In this document: one piece after another, positions 1-12,374 of the stretch | Layout: each line of letters starts with the position of its first letter | Position numbering within the stretch: position 1 is the first letter of the stretch | Assembly: GCF_001522545.3 (NCBI RefSeq) | Contig: NC_031770.1 | Coordinates: 24,547,193 to 24,611,192, forward strand | Reading direction: 5' to 3' | DNA: 64,000 nucleotides | Source of the DNA: Parus major | Taxonomy: Eukaryota; Chordata; Aves; Passeriformes; Paridae | The notes under the pieces: model-generated | The model's database searches: none | What the model saw: the letters and a program-made list of their open reading frames with translations, nothing else | What the model was told of the DNA's origin: nothing | Made by a program: the position numbers and the translations under genes

Positions 1-824
1 CATTGACAACAGGATCAAGCCTTGTGTTCAAAGCAGCCCACCACAGGAAACCTTGTGCATAATAGCCGATGTAAAAATACATTCTGAGAAGAAAAAAATG
101 CCATGTTTTATACTGTAGCTACCAAAACCTCCTTCCTCTCCTTTGCCATGTGCAAGTCATTGTTAGATGAGCCTCTTTGTTCAGGCCAAGAAGTCTGGCG
201 TAAGGAAAGGGAGGTGCCTGGTTCCTCAACATGAGATCCCATTAATATTACTGATAGGCTATTCTTTAAAGAGATACATCTGTTTCTTATTTGGCAAATT
301 CAGAATAGTAGCTTGTTACATTTTTACAAGAATCTGTGTGATCCAAGAAAAGCAAAACCTCATGTAATGAAAGAAAAAGACAGAATACTTATTAAACAAT
401 CCCATCAATGCTGTACAATTTAAACATCCATCTCTCAAATGGCTTCAGTCTGTTCCAGTCACAGCTGTCAAATTTCTTTCTACAGGGGGAAGGGGACAGA
501 AGGCTACTTATTTCCCTGAAGTCTTGCAAAATATGCACAGAAGTAATATCTCCTAGGTAAATAAATCTCTTCTTGTGTGTCACTGTGAAATGCTGCCCTT
601 CATAGCTGCCTTACAAACAGGATCTGAGGTAGGATGAGGTACCATCACCAGTTCATGACAGTAGGTATCTTTGTTAGGATAACAACAGAGCTGAGTGGGG
701 AAGTCTAGAAGGTGTCCTGCCAAAGGTGGGGGGAAAATGTGTCTCAGCATAAAGACTAGGTCTTTCTTCAAGTGTCAAGTATGTGATTTCCTAATAACAG
801 AAAGGGCCTGTATTCAGCTTGTAT

Positions 825-836
825 TATATATATATA
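825..836. repeat. (TA)6 microsatellite
   Basis: A short uninterrupted TA dinucleotide run. It is too short to be highly unstable. Positions 1-1060 otherwise show no gene, no recognisable repeat and only short shadow reading frames. Confidence 0.85.
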
Positions 837-1060
837 AGATTGTTCAAATAGCTGAAACAATCAAGTGCATCATTTCTTAGTGAATGTAGCCAACATAAAG
901 CGATTTCAAATCAAGTGCTTCTGCTAATGAAGAATTAAACCTAACTTTTCACAGAATTTTCAGTACTGTTCCTTCTTCTGGCTGGTACTTGAATCAACAT
1001 TGTAAAATGTTATATACCTTCTAGAATTATAAAGTCATTTAATTGTATTCTAAAATAAAA

Positions 1061-1110
1061 CTAAATGATCGTTAAGGTCCTTTCCAACCCAAGCCATTCT
1101 ATGATTGTAG
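1061..1110 (+). mobile_element. CR1 LINE, extreme 3' end fragment
   Basis: The stretch reads as the conserved 3' terminus of avian CR1. It has a GATCGTTAAGGTCC block, then TTCCAACCCAAGCCATTC, then the terminal TCTATGATT repeat unit. CR1 inserts by target-primed reverse transcription and is usually 5'-truncated, so a remnant of about 50 bp is ordinary. The orientation is plus, because the terminal repeat lies on the right. Upstream sequence to about 1000 is not recognisable as CR1. The copy is clearly diverged and cannot be mobile. Confidence 0.8.
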
Positions 1111-2942
1111 GACACTATTCCAATTTGTGGAATGCATGTTATGTATTGACAACAATCATGCCTAAGTATTTATACAATAAATATACCACTTGAGCAAGGT
1201 TCAACAACAGGATGAGGTTGCAACAACCAAACCTAATTCTGAACCAACCGTGAGAAGTCAGAGTTGATGTTTTGAACAATGAGACCTATATTACATCACA
1301 ATAAAAATTTTGGTACTAAGACTAGGCTTAGGAGAGGTTATTTGATGTTCAGAGACAATATTATTTTCAACAAAGTTTCTATCACTTCTATCACTTATTT
1401 TAGGTAGATGTAGATTCAGGATGTGCCAGAAGTCAGCTGTAATCAGACCAAGAAGATAATGAATACAGTTAAATGCCATTAACGTTAACCTCAAAATAAA
1501 TGCCTTTTTTAAATTGCTATACAACTGTGTACAAGAAGCATTCTTCTTTTCATAGAGAAGTACTTATTCTATAGACATGAACAGAGAGAGTAAAACTGGT
1601 GTCAGATAACAGCTGCTGAAATTTTCCTGTCTGAAGGAATGTACATAGAAAATCAAATGATCATCAGGATTCAGAAACAAGAATTGCCATTGAACCAAAT
1701 TTTAGCGGCAGAACCACAAGCTGATATGCTTCCTTTTCAGTTTCAAAATGAAAGTGCAGTTAATCACTTTCATGGTGCATGAGAGAAGCAGGAAAACAAA
1801 ATCTCCTGTGCCTTCAAACGCATGCTGCTTGTGCCTGACAGAAAGAGGAGCACAGCCTTGCCTCCTGTGAAAACTCCAAGTGCAAAGGGCAGCAAGCACC
1901 ACACACCCCTGTTGGTCCCTACTCCATTGCCAAAATCTCTCCATTGATTTTCTACAATGCCTGGTGCTCAGTCAGCCCAAAAATAACACTGGTGCTATGC
2001 TTCAGATTTGGGATTTGAAACAATGCAAAATGAACTGGTTAGCAAAAGAGTGCTACTGATTAGCACAGACAGCATGGGATGAAATGCAGAATGCTCTCTG
2101 ACAATGAAGGCTAGTATAGGAGCAGGGCGTTTAATCTTGTAATATATTAGGCTAATGGGATATTCCACTAACTGCGCTTCATGCATTGCCAGTTTGCAAT
2201 ATGGCTGGAAGGAGGTCTTGGCACAGAAAATAGAAAAGGCCTCTGGTTTCCAAGGCTGGAAGGATCATGGAATAGATCTTTCAAAACTATTGGAAAAAGA
2301 TGCATCGTGAGGCATCATTCCTCTCTGGGACTACAGAGAACTGCTGATGGTTTGCAGAGACCACTGTTAATTCCTCCAGCTCAGAAGCGTTCTCCTCATA
2401 ATAAATATATCCTCCTCAGGATATACAGACACACTTCAGTGGAGACAATGTATTTCCTTTCAGCTGTCTAGAAATTAAGACATCTTGATCCCAGAGGCAA
2501 TGTTAATCAGACTCCAAAAGGACCTCAACCTACTTGTTATAACTTCAAAACTTTGCTTGAAAGAAAAGAAATTAAAAGAGAAAGTAAAAAGAAACCTGAG
2601 AATGCAAATATATCTACAAGAGCATCATTGGTCAGCTTCAGAACGGGTTGTGCTGGAACTTACTCTGACTGAGTAATGCACCAGAAACTCCACAGAAGAC
2701 AGGAATTCCTATGTACTGCCTTCACCATTTTTGATAGAAAACTTGTGATATAGCTTATTAGTTAAATTTTTTATCTGCTTTAGTTATTCTCAGTTCATTC
2801 TTATCTAAGACTGAAGCAACAGAGTAATTTTCAAGCCTGAAAAGCTATAAATCGGTATTTAAATGGGCAGATTCCAATACCCACTTTCATCAGAAGTGTG
2901 ATTTGTCCCTGAGAACACAAGACAGCACAGCTTCCTTGAGGA
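1111..2942. other. Unannotated AT-rich stretch, no gene seen
   Basis: I see no recognisable exon, RNA gene or interspersed repeat. Open frames here are all under 100 codons, several start with non-ATG codons, and they overlap on both strands. The segment around 2180-2470 is slightly richer in GC but matches nothing I know. Confidence 0.6.
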
Positions 2943-3112
2943 GTCACAGCAGAATAAGCTGGGTTAGAAGGGACCCACAAGGATCAGCAAATCCAACACC
3001 TAGCCCTGCACAGGATCACCCCCAAGAGTCAGCATGTGCCTGGAGTATTGTCCAAATGCTTCTCGAATTCTGTCAGGCCTGGTGCTGTGACCATTCCCTG
3101 GAAGCCTGTTAA
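2943..3112 (-). mobile_element. CR1 LINE 3' fragment (antisense)
   Basis: Reading the plus strand gives the reverse complement of the CR1 3' region. It starts with CAGAATAAGCTGGGTTAGAA, continues with GGGACCCACAAGGATCA and CCCTGCACAGGATCACCCC, then TATTGTCCAAATGCTTCT, TGTCAGGCCTGGTGCTGTGA and a decayed 'ccattccctgg' block. The same blocks recur in the same order in the CR1 at 38615-39260, which supports the call. The 3' end of the element lies on the left, so it is on the minus strand. It is 5'-truncated to roughly 170 bp. The open frame across it at 2903-3112 is only a shadow of the repeat. Confidence 0.9.
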
Positions 3113-3512
3113 GAAATTAATTTCTAGCACACATGTAACTTTGTATCTACTTGTTTATAAATTGTGAACCAAAAATTGACATGGAACACCATATATGTGG
3201 AACTTCAGAACACAAATCACAGAAACTATTCCAGTCTCAGGTAGATGTAGAGAAAGAAGAATCTCAGTTAATATCAGAATACTCCTGCTGTTGTCTTATT
3301 GCACCGATGACTAAAAATAGTTGCCCAAAATCTATGTCTCATTATAATGCATCAGTAAAGCAACTAAGGCAATCATACCTCAGACTTCTGGAAAGTATTG
3401 GGAGCCTGGGTTTAGAGTTAGGAGTGAACACAAGGTTTTCATAAAAAGAGACACGGTCACAACTGACAATTCATCAAAACTGAAATTATTCCCAGAAACA
3501 GTTCCTGTCCTC

Positions 3513-3523
3513 AAAAAAAAAAA

Positions 3524-3556
<33 letters not shown>

Positions 3557-3562
3557 GAAAAA
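3513..3562 (+). repeat. Poly(A)28 followed by (GAAAA)n
   Basis: About 28 consecutive A residues run directly into three to four GAAAA units. No AATAAA or ATTAAA is seen in the 60 bp before it, and no recognisable retrotransposon precedes it. I therefore treat it as a simple repeat and not as the tail of a processed pseudogene. Such pure A tracts are prone to slippage. Confidence 0.9.
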
Positions 3563-4246
3563 CCCCAGATTTTAAATTCTAGAAATCGGCCATTTCAACA
3601 TTTTTAAAACAAAAACTCTTGGGTTTGTGGTTAAAAGCATCTTCTCCTGTTGAAACTTAATTTAGTTTATAGTAAAAGGTTAAAAAAAGAAAAAAGGGGT
3701 CACCATTAAAATGAAATACGTTTGTTTGTTTCTCAAGTCACTCATATATTCACGGAGTCTCATGCCAGGCCTAAAATTTCAAAATCAACAGAATACTTGT
3801 GAGACAAGAAAACTGTTCTGTATATCCACACAGCAAAGGGAACATTAGCTGTTCAAGCTCTTCCCAGTTTCCTGGCAGTGCAGCTCAAAAATTACTTTTT
3901 CAAATCCCCCTGAAAATGGAAACATAGTCTAGTTCTCCAACCTTTTAAATGTTCAGAGACTTTTTTAATTTATTTTATATTATTATACTTTTTGGAAAAA
4001 AACTACACAGCTAGTCCTTAGGAGACTAAAATCGAGGGGTTACTTCAACCAAAACAACAACAAATTATTCTTTTTGATTAATGAAATCAAAACATTAAAT
4101 ATACACACCTATATTTTACTATGGCCATTGCATAGAGAATGGATTAGTGACTGTTGATGCTGGAACTATTATGACAAACTAGATTGTGGGGGTTTTTTCA
4201 TTTTATATATTTGAAAAACTGAAGACCAGTTAGAGGCCGCTCCTCT
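3563..4246. other. Unannotated AT-rich stretch, no gene seen
   Basis: Very AT-rich DNA with several short A or T runs. I see no exon-like interval with matched splice sites, no known repeat and no RNA gene. Confidence 0.6.
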
Positions 4247-4293
4247 TTTTTCTGAGAAGACTGAAGCCATCTTCTTCAGTCTTCTCAGAAAAA
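4247..4293. repeat. Perfect 20-bp inverted repeat, 7-nt loop
   Basis: The left arm 4247-4266 (TTTTTCTGAGAAGACTGAAG) is the exact reverse complement of the right arm 4274-4293. The seven bases CCATCTT separate them. Transcribed from either strand, it would fold into a perfect 20-bp stem. The flanks do not extend the pairing. The stem is shorter than a normal microRNA precursor, so I do not call it a microRNA. A template-switch or fold-back mutation is a plausible origin. Confidence 0.9.
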
Positions 4294-7200
4294 CACAGAA
4301 CACAGTCACAAGAGAAAGTTGAACTTATTTCAATCAGTTCAGGTTATAAATTTATGAAACTAAAGACCAGAAAAGACTGTTTGATAAAGCAATCTGAGTG
4401 CTTCTATATGACAAACTCTCCAATTTCCTTTGGGTTCTTTCATTTTGTGCTCCCATCACTGTATCTGACTGACACAGTGTTTGGCTAAAGTAAGCCTTGA
4501 TGACTGCCCTCCACCTGAGGGACAGCTGAGATATTTATTTAGGCACAACATACATATATAGAAGAAAATGGCCACTAAGGCTCTTTAGACATCGACACAA
4601 AGTTAACTAGCCACTGACTACAATCTGAAACCTAAAAAAGTACCCCTGGAATTATGCATTTCCATTTTGGATACAAAATCATCAACTTTCCCTGAAATGA
4701 CTGAAAAGTTATACTGTGATATTTTTTCAGTTCTTCTAGGATTATCTAGGACATCCCAACTATGCAGTCCTAGCTGTGCTGCCAAACCCACTCAGCATTG
4801 AAGATCTATTTCTTCTCGTGTCCAGCTGTTCAGTCAGGCACATCTTTACCAAACTTTCAGCTCTCCCACTGAATCTGGGTTTCTGCAGTGCCCGCTACCC
4901 CAAAGGTCTTGGTATCTGGAGTAAAAAAAAAACTGTTTTCCACTATACAGCAGGACTGCTATAGGAAAAAAAATCTTTTAAACAGTGTGCTAGATTATCC
5001 TACGAGAAGAAGAAAATGAAAGTTTAGCTTAAAAAATCATCTACAATTATGAGAAATATCCTCAGATTTCCTTCCTGGGATGTCTTTTGTTTCACTGAGT
5101 GTGTCTAGTTTATTGATTTTATTGACTGCAATAGATCAGGTCAGGAAGCAGCAGCTTGCATGCTTACTTGTTTATACATTCTTTCATGAACTAAAGCACA
5201 TTCTGCTCTTCAGAGAAGAGGAAGGGTCTCTTTAGACCCCAAAAACAAATTTCCAGTATTGTAAAATAATGCTAGGAATATGGAGGTGTTGTGACAGAAA
5301 CATGTAGAAACACTAAAGTCTGTCACTTTTTTAACACTTTGGCATAATCAACTCCAAATCAGGAGATGAATTCAAATTGTTGCCCTGTTTATCACTACTT
5401 CTAAGAGTTCTTTGTAAGGTATTTGTGAAATTATAGACTGTGGCTTTTAAGGCCCGAAAGGACGACATAGGACATTTCATGTAGCAGAACAATATAATTT
5501 CACCCAGCTGTGTATGCATTGTTTGCTAAGGCATAAAATCCCCTCTCAGTTTGCAGACTCCAAGAAATGGTAGGCTCGCTCCTCCTCTTCATCATTTGTT
5601 CCTGTGGCTGATAACTTCATTGTTAACAACTGAGCAGTAATCTAGGTGGAAACCAAAAAATACTGGGAATAGCACTACCTGTTTAAACACTGATATTCAA
5701 GGTAATTAACATCCTTTTTGCCAGGTCTGTTCATTGCAAAAGCAACAAGGTTTTAAGATTTATTTCTTTTTAAGCAAATTTTTGTATTTTTTTCTCATTC
5801 ATTCATGTTTCTAGAAGCTTATAAAATTTGGGGGCAAATCCATGTTCTGTTTTCCATCTCCATAGGCCACAATGCTTTCAAACAATGACTGGTACTTTCT
5901 TCTGTAGCTTTCTGTGATTTTCATGCAGGTTTTTTTTTTTTTCCAGGATAGAATGGAAGCCGCCTTCTCACAAAGAAATTATTCCCATATGGATTCATAA
6001 CTGAAAGTTCATGAGAACTGCACATGCACAAAAAAGGAATAAGAAATGTGAATACTCTTCGGGATGTCACAGAACACATTTCCAGATAAAATAATAGTCT
6101 GCATTTTTGCAGATCTTTCCATCTTCAAAATATTGGACATGCATTCATCATCAGATATTAAATATCTTAAGTGTTATTTTACTAAGGTTAAGCTTCTGAC
6201 CATCACTGTCAGATTCACTGCTGCAGTTACGGGGGTGATAAAAAATGTTGTATATGAATGACAGACTCTGTAGTGCACTTGACTTTGACACATACATTTC
6301 CAGCAGCATTCTTGGAAATCTCACTCCCTGGAAGAGGGGTAGGGTATGGAAAGAGTGTGTGGCACAAAGGCTGACTGCTACCATATATTAAGACCAGGTG
6401 GTCTTGATGGGTGGGCTATAACCCCCTTATCTGCTCTCCCTCTGCAAATCTGTACTTATTTTGAAGCTTTACCCCCTTACAAGTTCTGAGTCCTTTATTA
6501 GAAACTGAGGCTCAGAAGCACAGAGGATTAGCTTTTATTGTCTCACTCATGGCCAGGCCTGTCTGAAGGTCCTTTTCTTCTGTAAGAAGTGGTTATTGAC
6601 AGCAGAATTCTGCAGAGAATAACGCCCAGAACACATCCGTACATGGCAACGAACCATAGTGCAGTGACTCCTGAGCAAACCTGACAGCTGAGATAGCCCT
6701 GAAGGACTTGCAGAAAAGCTGCTAAGGTCCCAAAGGAGACCCAGATTTGTTTATATGGCCCTGCACCCAAGTAGTCAGCCCTTGCTCTAGTTCAGTCACC
6801 TTGATACAGCTCTACCAGCTCAGGGCCCATCTCACCACGACTACAGCAACCCATGGCCAGGAACTGCCCACTGCAGGGGAATGTTACAGCAATCAGCACT
6901 TCAGAAATGAATGCACAATAAAGACATGAAGAAAGCAAGAATGTACTTTAAAGTTTCATGTTTAGCATCTGTTACACTTGCTGAGAGGGAAGCCTAAGTT
7001 TGACTGATTTGATCAAACTAAGCAATTCAAGCATCTTCTCCCTAATTTTAGGCTGAAGAAAATTGTAGCAATGCAGAAGCAGATGACAAATCAAAAGAAG
7101 AAAAATAGAAATTAAAGCTCAGTTCTGGCCTTTCATCTTTATTACCCTTCTTTATGTGCATATGGAAGGTGTTCAATTCTTTCCAAGTCTGTATGATATT

Positions 7201-8041
7201 CCCTTGTGTTTCAAGACCTGCAGAGCTGTAGTTGTCTATAAAAAGGCAACCTAACAGCTTCCTGTGTCTGAGAGTTGAATGTGTTATTTGTTACCAGCTG
7301 GTTCATGGATAGCTTGAGCCCATGTCCTGGCTTTAAGTGATCAAACTGACTTTAAACCACTCACTCATGGGTTATATTCATGTATAGAGAGAATTCTGTT
7401 GCAATATTTTATTTCTGAATTATGCCAGATGACTTCTTTTTCCTAAACCAATATTAAAACCAGAATCTCTAATATGCCAAACGCAGACTGCGTTTTTTGG
7501 AAAGCTGATACCAAACATAACAGTAAATGAACCCTTCTGAAAGGTTAAAGTTGCTTTCACATAAAACATTTTCTACCAGGAAATGGAAGTGGAATGTTGA
7601 ATTAAGTATTTAACTTGAAAGAACTGTGCACAGACTCCAATGGTTCATTATATTTTAAAATTATAAAAGCAAATATTTTTTTATGAGCATACATAGTTCT
7701 AGCTTCATTAAAAGGGTATTATGAAGGCAAAATGAATTCCTGTATTTTGGATGCTTCTTTTAACCTTCTAGAAGCTCCCTTCCTGTCCATTAAATATTCT
7801 AGGGTGAGCTTTCACAATGTGGTAAAATTCATCCAACAGTTCTGCTCCCTTCACTTCCCCTGCATCCTTTCCTCCCTGACATGCAGTCCTATTCCTTCCC
7901 TTCCACTTTCTCATTTTCACATGACTCCTTGATGAATGTAATTGGATAACCAAACCAGTAAAAAGCTATCCATGTTTTTGTTTTGCTGAATTGGTACCAG
8001 CCAGAAAGATGAACCAGCTCTAAGGGTTATACAGAAACCAG
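4294..8041. other. Unannotated stretch, no gene seen
   Basis: No recognisable coding exon, RNA gene or transposon fragment. Simple sequence is limited to short T runs, for example near 5930-5943. Overlapping frames of 60-80 codons around 6060-6930 and 7730-7950 have no homology that I recognise and no matched splice sites. Confidence 0.6.
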
Positions 8042-8065
8042 AGCTGGTGCAGAAGCTGGTGCAGA
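8042..8065. repeat. 12-bp tandem duplication (2 copies)
   Basis: AGCTGGTGCAGA occurs twice head to tail with no mismatch, followed by a partial third start (AGCA). This is a small slippage-type duplication of no evident function. Confidence 0.85.
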
Positions 8066-9427
8066 AGCAATGGTTGAGAACAGCACTCAAGATTTTCTTG
8101 GAAGACCTCAAACCCTTAAAGCACCTATTCTAAATAATGTGATTGCCTCTTAAAAATACACTTCCTGTTTGAGATGGTAGACCTGTTGCAGTAGATTCTG
8201 CAAAAACTAACAGATGAAAGTAATCATACCGGATTTGCCACTTACAGAGACAACAAAGATTGATGGCAAACATGCACCGTGGGGTGGTTGCTCATTCTCA
8301 GGAGCAAATATTCCTGCATGAGGGCAGTGACCTCATGACATATCTTTATAGAATGCAAACAAAAAGTGTCTGTTTCCTGGGTGCAATCTTTTGCTTTGGA
8401 AGGAAATTAAAAAATGCCAACTTTATACAGTTTCCTTTAACCTTGATTTTGATTCTGTGATCATTCAGGAAGGGAAGAAGCTATCCAAATGAGCTTGACA
8501 CACTGACCTACTGCTGATTTGCCAGATTCCAGTGTCCTCAAGTGTGACACAACATTATTATTCAGTGTCCTGTATTTAAAATCAAAAGTGATTTAATCTG
8601 GCTCTCTGCCATACCATTTGCTGGCATGTTGACACCATGTAAATAATGCATAGCTCTGTGACCACACTACTTTCATGCCACATGCTGGGAGAAACAGACA
8701 ATGCCTGGTATTAGTATTAGCCACATCTGAGATACCTTGGAAATTTGAAAAATTAACATGAAAATTACTTCAAATATTTGTAGTCTCCAGCTCCAAACTT
8801 CTTCATTACAATTCAAAAGGAACCTGTGCATCTACTGTGATTAGGAAATGAGATTTCTGATTTGTATCTCACATCTTTTAAAAGTCACCCTTCTAAGATT
8901 GTTTATAAATAACTGAGTTTATTAACTGACACAAGAACACTGGCAAGACTTTTCTCTGTTGACTGTAAAGGCCACCATTTTAGAAGGAACCTCAAAATAC
9001 AACAAAAACACAGTTCAAGACTGCAAAATTTAAAATAATTGGTATCAGACACTGCTCCCTGCTAACAGTACACAGCCTATTTCTACTTTTCAATCATTTC
9101 AAAAGTTAAACCTACCAATGCCATCATGTCATGTTCATCAAACAAAAGTGAAATTGTGGTTTTCTTTAAGGAACACTGTAAAGCAAATAGAGCGTATTTA
9201 ATATGCTACCTACTTCTTACATTTGAGTCTTTTATCATCTAAATATCATGCAACCTCAGTAATATTAAGGGCAGACAACAATATATGCAGCTTTTCACAG
9301 GACATTTAACAAGACTTGAAGTTAGCATCTATATCACTGCTACCTAGCTACTGTTCCATGCACTCTCCCCTTCAATCCTCTGACTATCAAACAGAGAAAG
9401 GGCTGATTTATTTTCATCTTTTTGCAG
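8066..9427. other. Unannotated AT-rich stretch, no gene seen
   Basis: AT-rich DNA without a recognisable gene or transposon. The right border is set by a good-looking 3' splice site, TTTTCATCTTTTTGCAG, ending at 9427. Confidence 0.55.
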
Positions 9428-9721
9428 TTTATAATAATGAAAAAATTGCTCTTCTTCATTTCCCTGGGCCTATGTTGTCAGAGCAGGAGTGTGATGTGCA
9501 TTCTTCCTGTGAAGCTACACAGGAGTAACTATCAAATCAGGACAAACAACAGAATACAACAATGAAGAACAGAAAGCTAGAAGCTGGGTGGTTACAAGAA
9601 GGTTGGGGTGGCTGTGTTATTGTGGAAAAATCACCTCAATCTTCACTCTGTGGCCATCACTAGTGAAATACAGAGATATGCATTTACCTACAGACTTTAG
9701 ATTCCCAAAGCCTGAAATAAA
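9428..9721 (+). other. Competing terminal-exon-like interval (low confidence)
   Basis: A strong pyrimidine tract and TTTTTGCAG end at 9427. The frame entered with two leftover bases runs open for 33 codons to TAA at 9526-9528, and AATAAA lies at 9716-9721. The peptide (starting YNNEKIALLHFPGP) is not recognised. I list it mainly as a warning: acceptor plus open frame plus poly(A) signal also arises here by chance, and this weighs against over-reading the similar interval at 51736. Confidence 0.12.
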
Positions 9722-12178
9722 AGAATATCCATCTTAAAACCACTGAACTGTGCAACTGGATCATAATTTCTCAGGGCAAAACAGATGCATGCATCAAAAT
9801 GCCTTGCCCAAATAAATTCCTTTAGAAACTTTGGAACATAGCAAACATAAAAATGAAAGGGAAGGGCTCTTTTCTTTTTCTGCTCCTATGGGACAGTCAA
9901 AGCACACAGAAATTTGGTTTCTTTCTGTTCAAGGATGAATACATTGGACAACATTCTGTACTTGTCCACATTGTTCAAAAGGATCAACATTTTGAGAGTC
10001 CCAAACCAAGACCAATTCTTTCTGTTTTCTCCATTAAGAAGACCAGAATCTTGTGGTCTCTTTTCAAAGGAATGTCTTTGTCCAGAACCTTGCCTCAGAG
10101 ATTTATTTTCATTATGCTATTTAGAACAGAAAAGAACACTGGAATGACTTCCTAATTTCTTTAGTAAATCTGTTCTTAATCTACTTTACTCCAAGCATTT
10201 TACAGACAGTTTCTTACATGATGTTCTACTCTGAAGTTCTGTAATTACAAACACAGTGGTCAAACTTTCTCTTGACCAGAAAAGACAGGCAGTAATTCCA
10301 GTAAATTGAAAGGAAAAGTTTGGGGAAAAGAGTAGGACAGTTGAGAAGATAACTTAGTGCTTAAGATGTGATGTCTGTTCTAACAGCTTCTCTGGGTAAT
10401 GGAGTTGTCCCTCACAGAGTACTGACAAAGCCTGTCTTGTGGAAGTTTTCTACAGTTTTTGTTTTGCCTGGGGTTTGGATTTCACAAGGCTAACTAGATT
10501 TCCTTTGTCTAGGAAACCCCACGGGTGAAGCCAGATGGTGTCTCTGTGCAAACTGCAAAGATTGAAAATGGGGAAAGGGTAGTGGCTGAAAATGGGAATA
10601 AAAACCACTGAACTAGATGAGTGGGTAAAGTACAACAAGTTAACAAGAAGTTATGAAGTGACATGATAAGGGTAATGAAATGTGCTCTTCATGGGCAAAA
10701 ATGTAAGTATTTTGAGGGGAATGTCAAATGTATTTGGGCCTTTTTTTCTAAAGTCCATTCAAAGCTTCCTTCAGCAAGGTATTCTCTCTTCCTCCTCAAT
10801 GAATTCTTGTGACAATTCTGTTAGCTACAGAAAATTCCTCTAAATAATTGTTGCTAGATATATATCTCTATATGCAAGAAAAAATTATTCCAAATGAGTC
10901 CAGTACTAGACAAGTGGCAAGTAAAAATAGCACAACTTGCACATTCTTACTAAGAGCTAGCTCAGCAGTCAGCAGCACTGCCTGAACAGTCAGCTGTAAA
11001 AGTTCTTGTTTTGTGATAACCTGATTCGACTATTTCCTCGACCAAAACGTCCTATTTCAGTGACTTAAAATGTACAGGTCAGTCTCACATTTTGTGCAGC
11101 TGAAAGTGCATGCACACTGAAAGAGCAGATTCTAGGTTAAAGTGAGATACTGAGAGCAGCAATGAGTCTCTTTGGAGGAAATGGTGCACTCTTCCTGTGA
11201 TCGTGGTTTCTCAAGGGCACAGGGGGAAGGAACATGGCAGATAGAGACTGACACATTTAAAGGCAAGTTTTCTGATGGTGGGTGTTTGTAGAGTTGTATC
11301 TGATGGCCATATTTACAAACTCGAGCACATGAGGTTTCACAGAAACATTCAAAAGGGAGGAGAGAAAAGATGATTGGCACAAGCATGAGCTGCTCCCTGT
11401 GGTGGTTGAGAAGGGTGTGCTGGGTGCCAGGCAGCAGTGGGAGCTGTGGCACACAGCTGGGGACACCCTCACATCGCGGCCAGAAGATGAGTGGAAGGGC
11501 AGAAAATGCACACATGCACCTGAGCCAAATCAGAGCCCAGGACAATTCATTTCCTTGCTTCTGAGTTGTATCATTTGTAGAGAAGTTTCAAGTGACACAC
11601 AGAAACAGCATTTGTTTAATATACATTAATGATTATTATCCTATCCATACAGCATTTTGAAAATTTTCTGTGATAAGCAGTGCTAGATTTGTTAAATTTT
11701 CTACCATCAACATTTTAGTTCACTTCCAAAAAACATACACGATTCCACACAGGTGTACCCTCTGATTGTTTACACTTCCAGGGTTATACCCTTGCTTATC
11801 TGTTCTCTTTGGCTAATGTGGCTTGATGATTTCTCTCTGTGATTTTCCTTTTCAGTCGTATACATCAGATAGCAGATATTCATGATTCCCTTCCCTACAT
11901 CATGTGACACATTTTCATAGTGCAGTGATAACATTGCAGACTTGCTTTTGAGAACTAGGCTTGATCAACTCTCAATCAGCTCTCAATATCTTAGAAATTA
12001 GCACTATTTTTGCAGTATAAATTAGAGAATGCAAGGTATTTATAACTTGAAAATATTGAATTCTGTGTTACATCTGTAGAAGCTCAGTACTCAGTCTGAA
12101 GTTTCATTTGTTATTTAAATCTAATTCTATTTCTGAAGCAGCCTCTTTAAAACTGTATCTGCTTCATCTCTGTGCCAG
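9722..12178. other. Unannotated stretch, no gene seen
   Basis: No recognisable gene. The region 11130-11560 is less AT-rich and carries overlapping open frames on both strands. The longest is a minus frame of 137 codons, 11132-11545, which begins at TTG and matches nothing I know. I regard these as composition effects. Confidence 0.5.
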
Positions 12179-12374
12179 GCTTGTCTCTCTGATATGACTG
12201 ATGTTTTGGAAGACATTGCCCTGAAAGGAGACTACGCTTGCAGCAGAGCACTTGAAAGCCAGCAGACCGCTATCCATCTTCTTTACGGCATGTGCTGGGA
12301 TAAACAATGGGGAAATCAGACACTTACCGAGGCTGCATGGAAAAGTGGTGAATCACAGTTTCATGGAAAACTTG
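12179..12374 (+). other. Candidate exon A (unrecognised, 196 nt)
   Basis: A pyrimidine-rich tract ending TTCATCTCTGTGCCAG precedes position 12179, and G|GTGAGG follows 12374. These fit a vertebrate 3' and 5' splice site. The interval is open in the frame that starts at its first base, giving 65 codons plus one base. An ATG is its sixth codon (12194). The peptide has mixed, protein-like composition, for example DVLEDIALKGDYACSRALES, but I recognise no family. It retains at least four CpGs in about 200 bp, while neighbouring DNA has almost none. Its end phase fits candidate exon B. Coding status is unproven; it could be a non-coding RNA exon or chance. Confidence 0.25.

Noticed and set aside
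2903..3112. Open frame of 69 codons
   Set aside because: It runs antisense through a CR1 fragment and is a shadow of the repeat.
3151..3562. Processed pseudogene: 97-codon frame followed by a long poly(A)
   Set aside because: The frame starts at TTG, has no homology I know, and no poly(A) signal precedes the A tract. The tract continues as (GAAAA)n like a simple repeat.
4240..4300. microRNA precursor
   Set aside because: The stem is only 20 bp with a 7-nt loop and no paired flank. Real precursors need a longer, usually imperfect stem.
11132..11545. 137-codon minus frame with many cysteines and a hydrophobic start
   Set aside because: It begins at TTG, not ATG. It overlaps equally long frames on the other strand in a GC-richer patch. 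It has no recognised domain or splice context.
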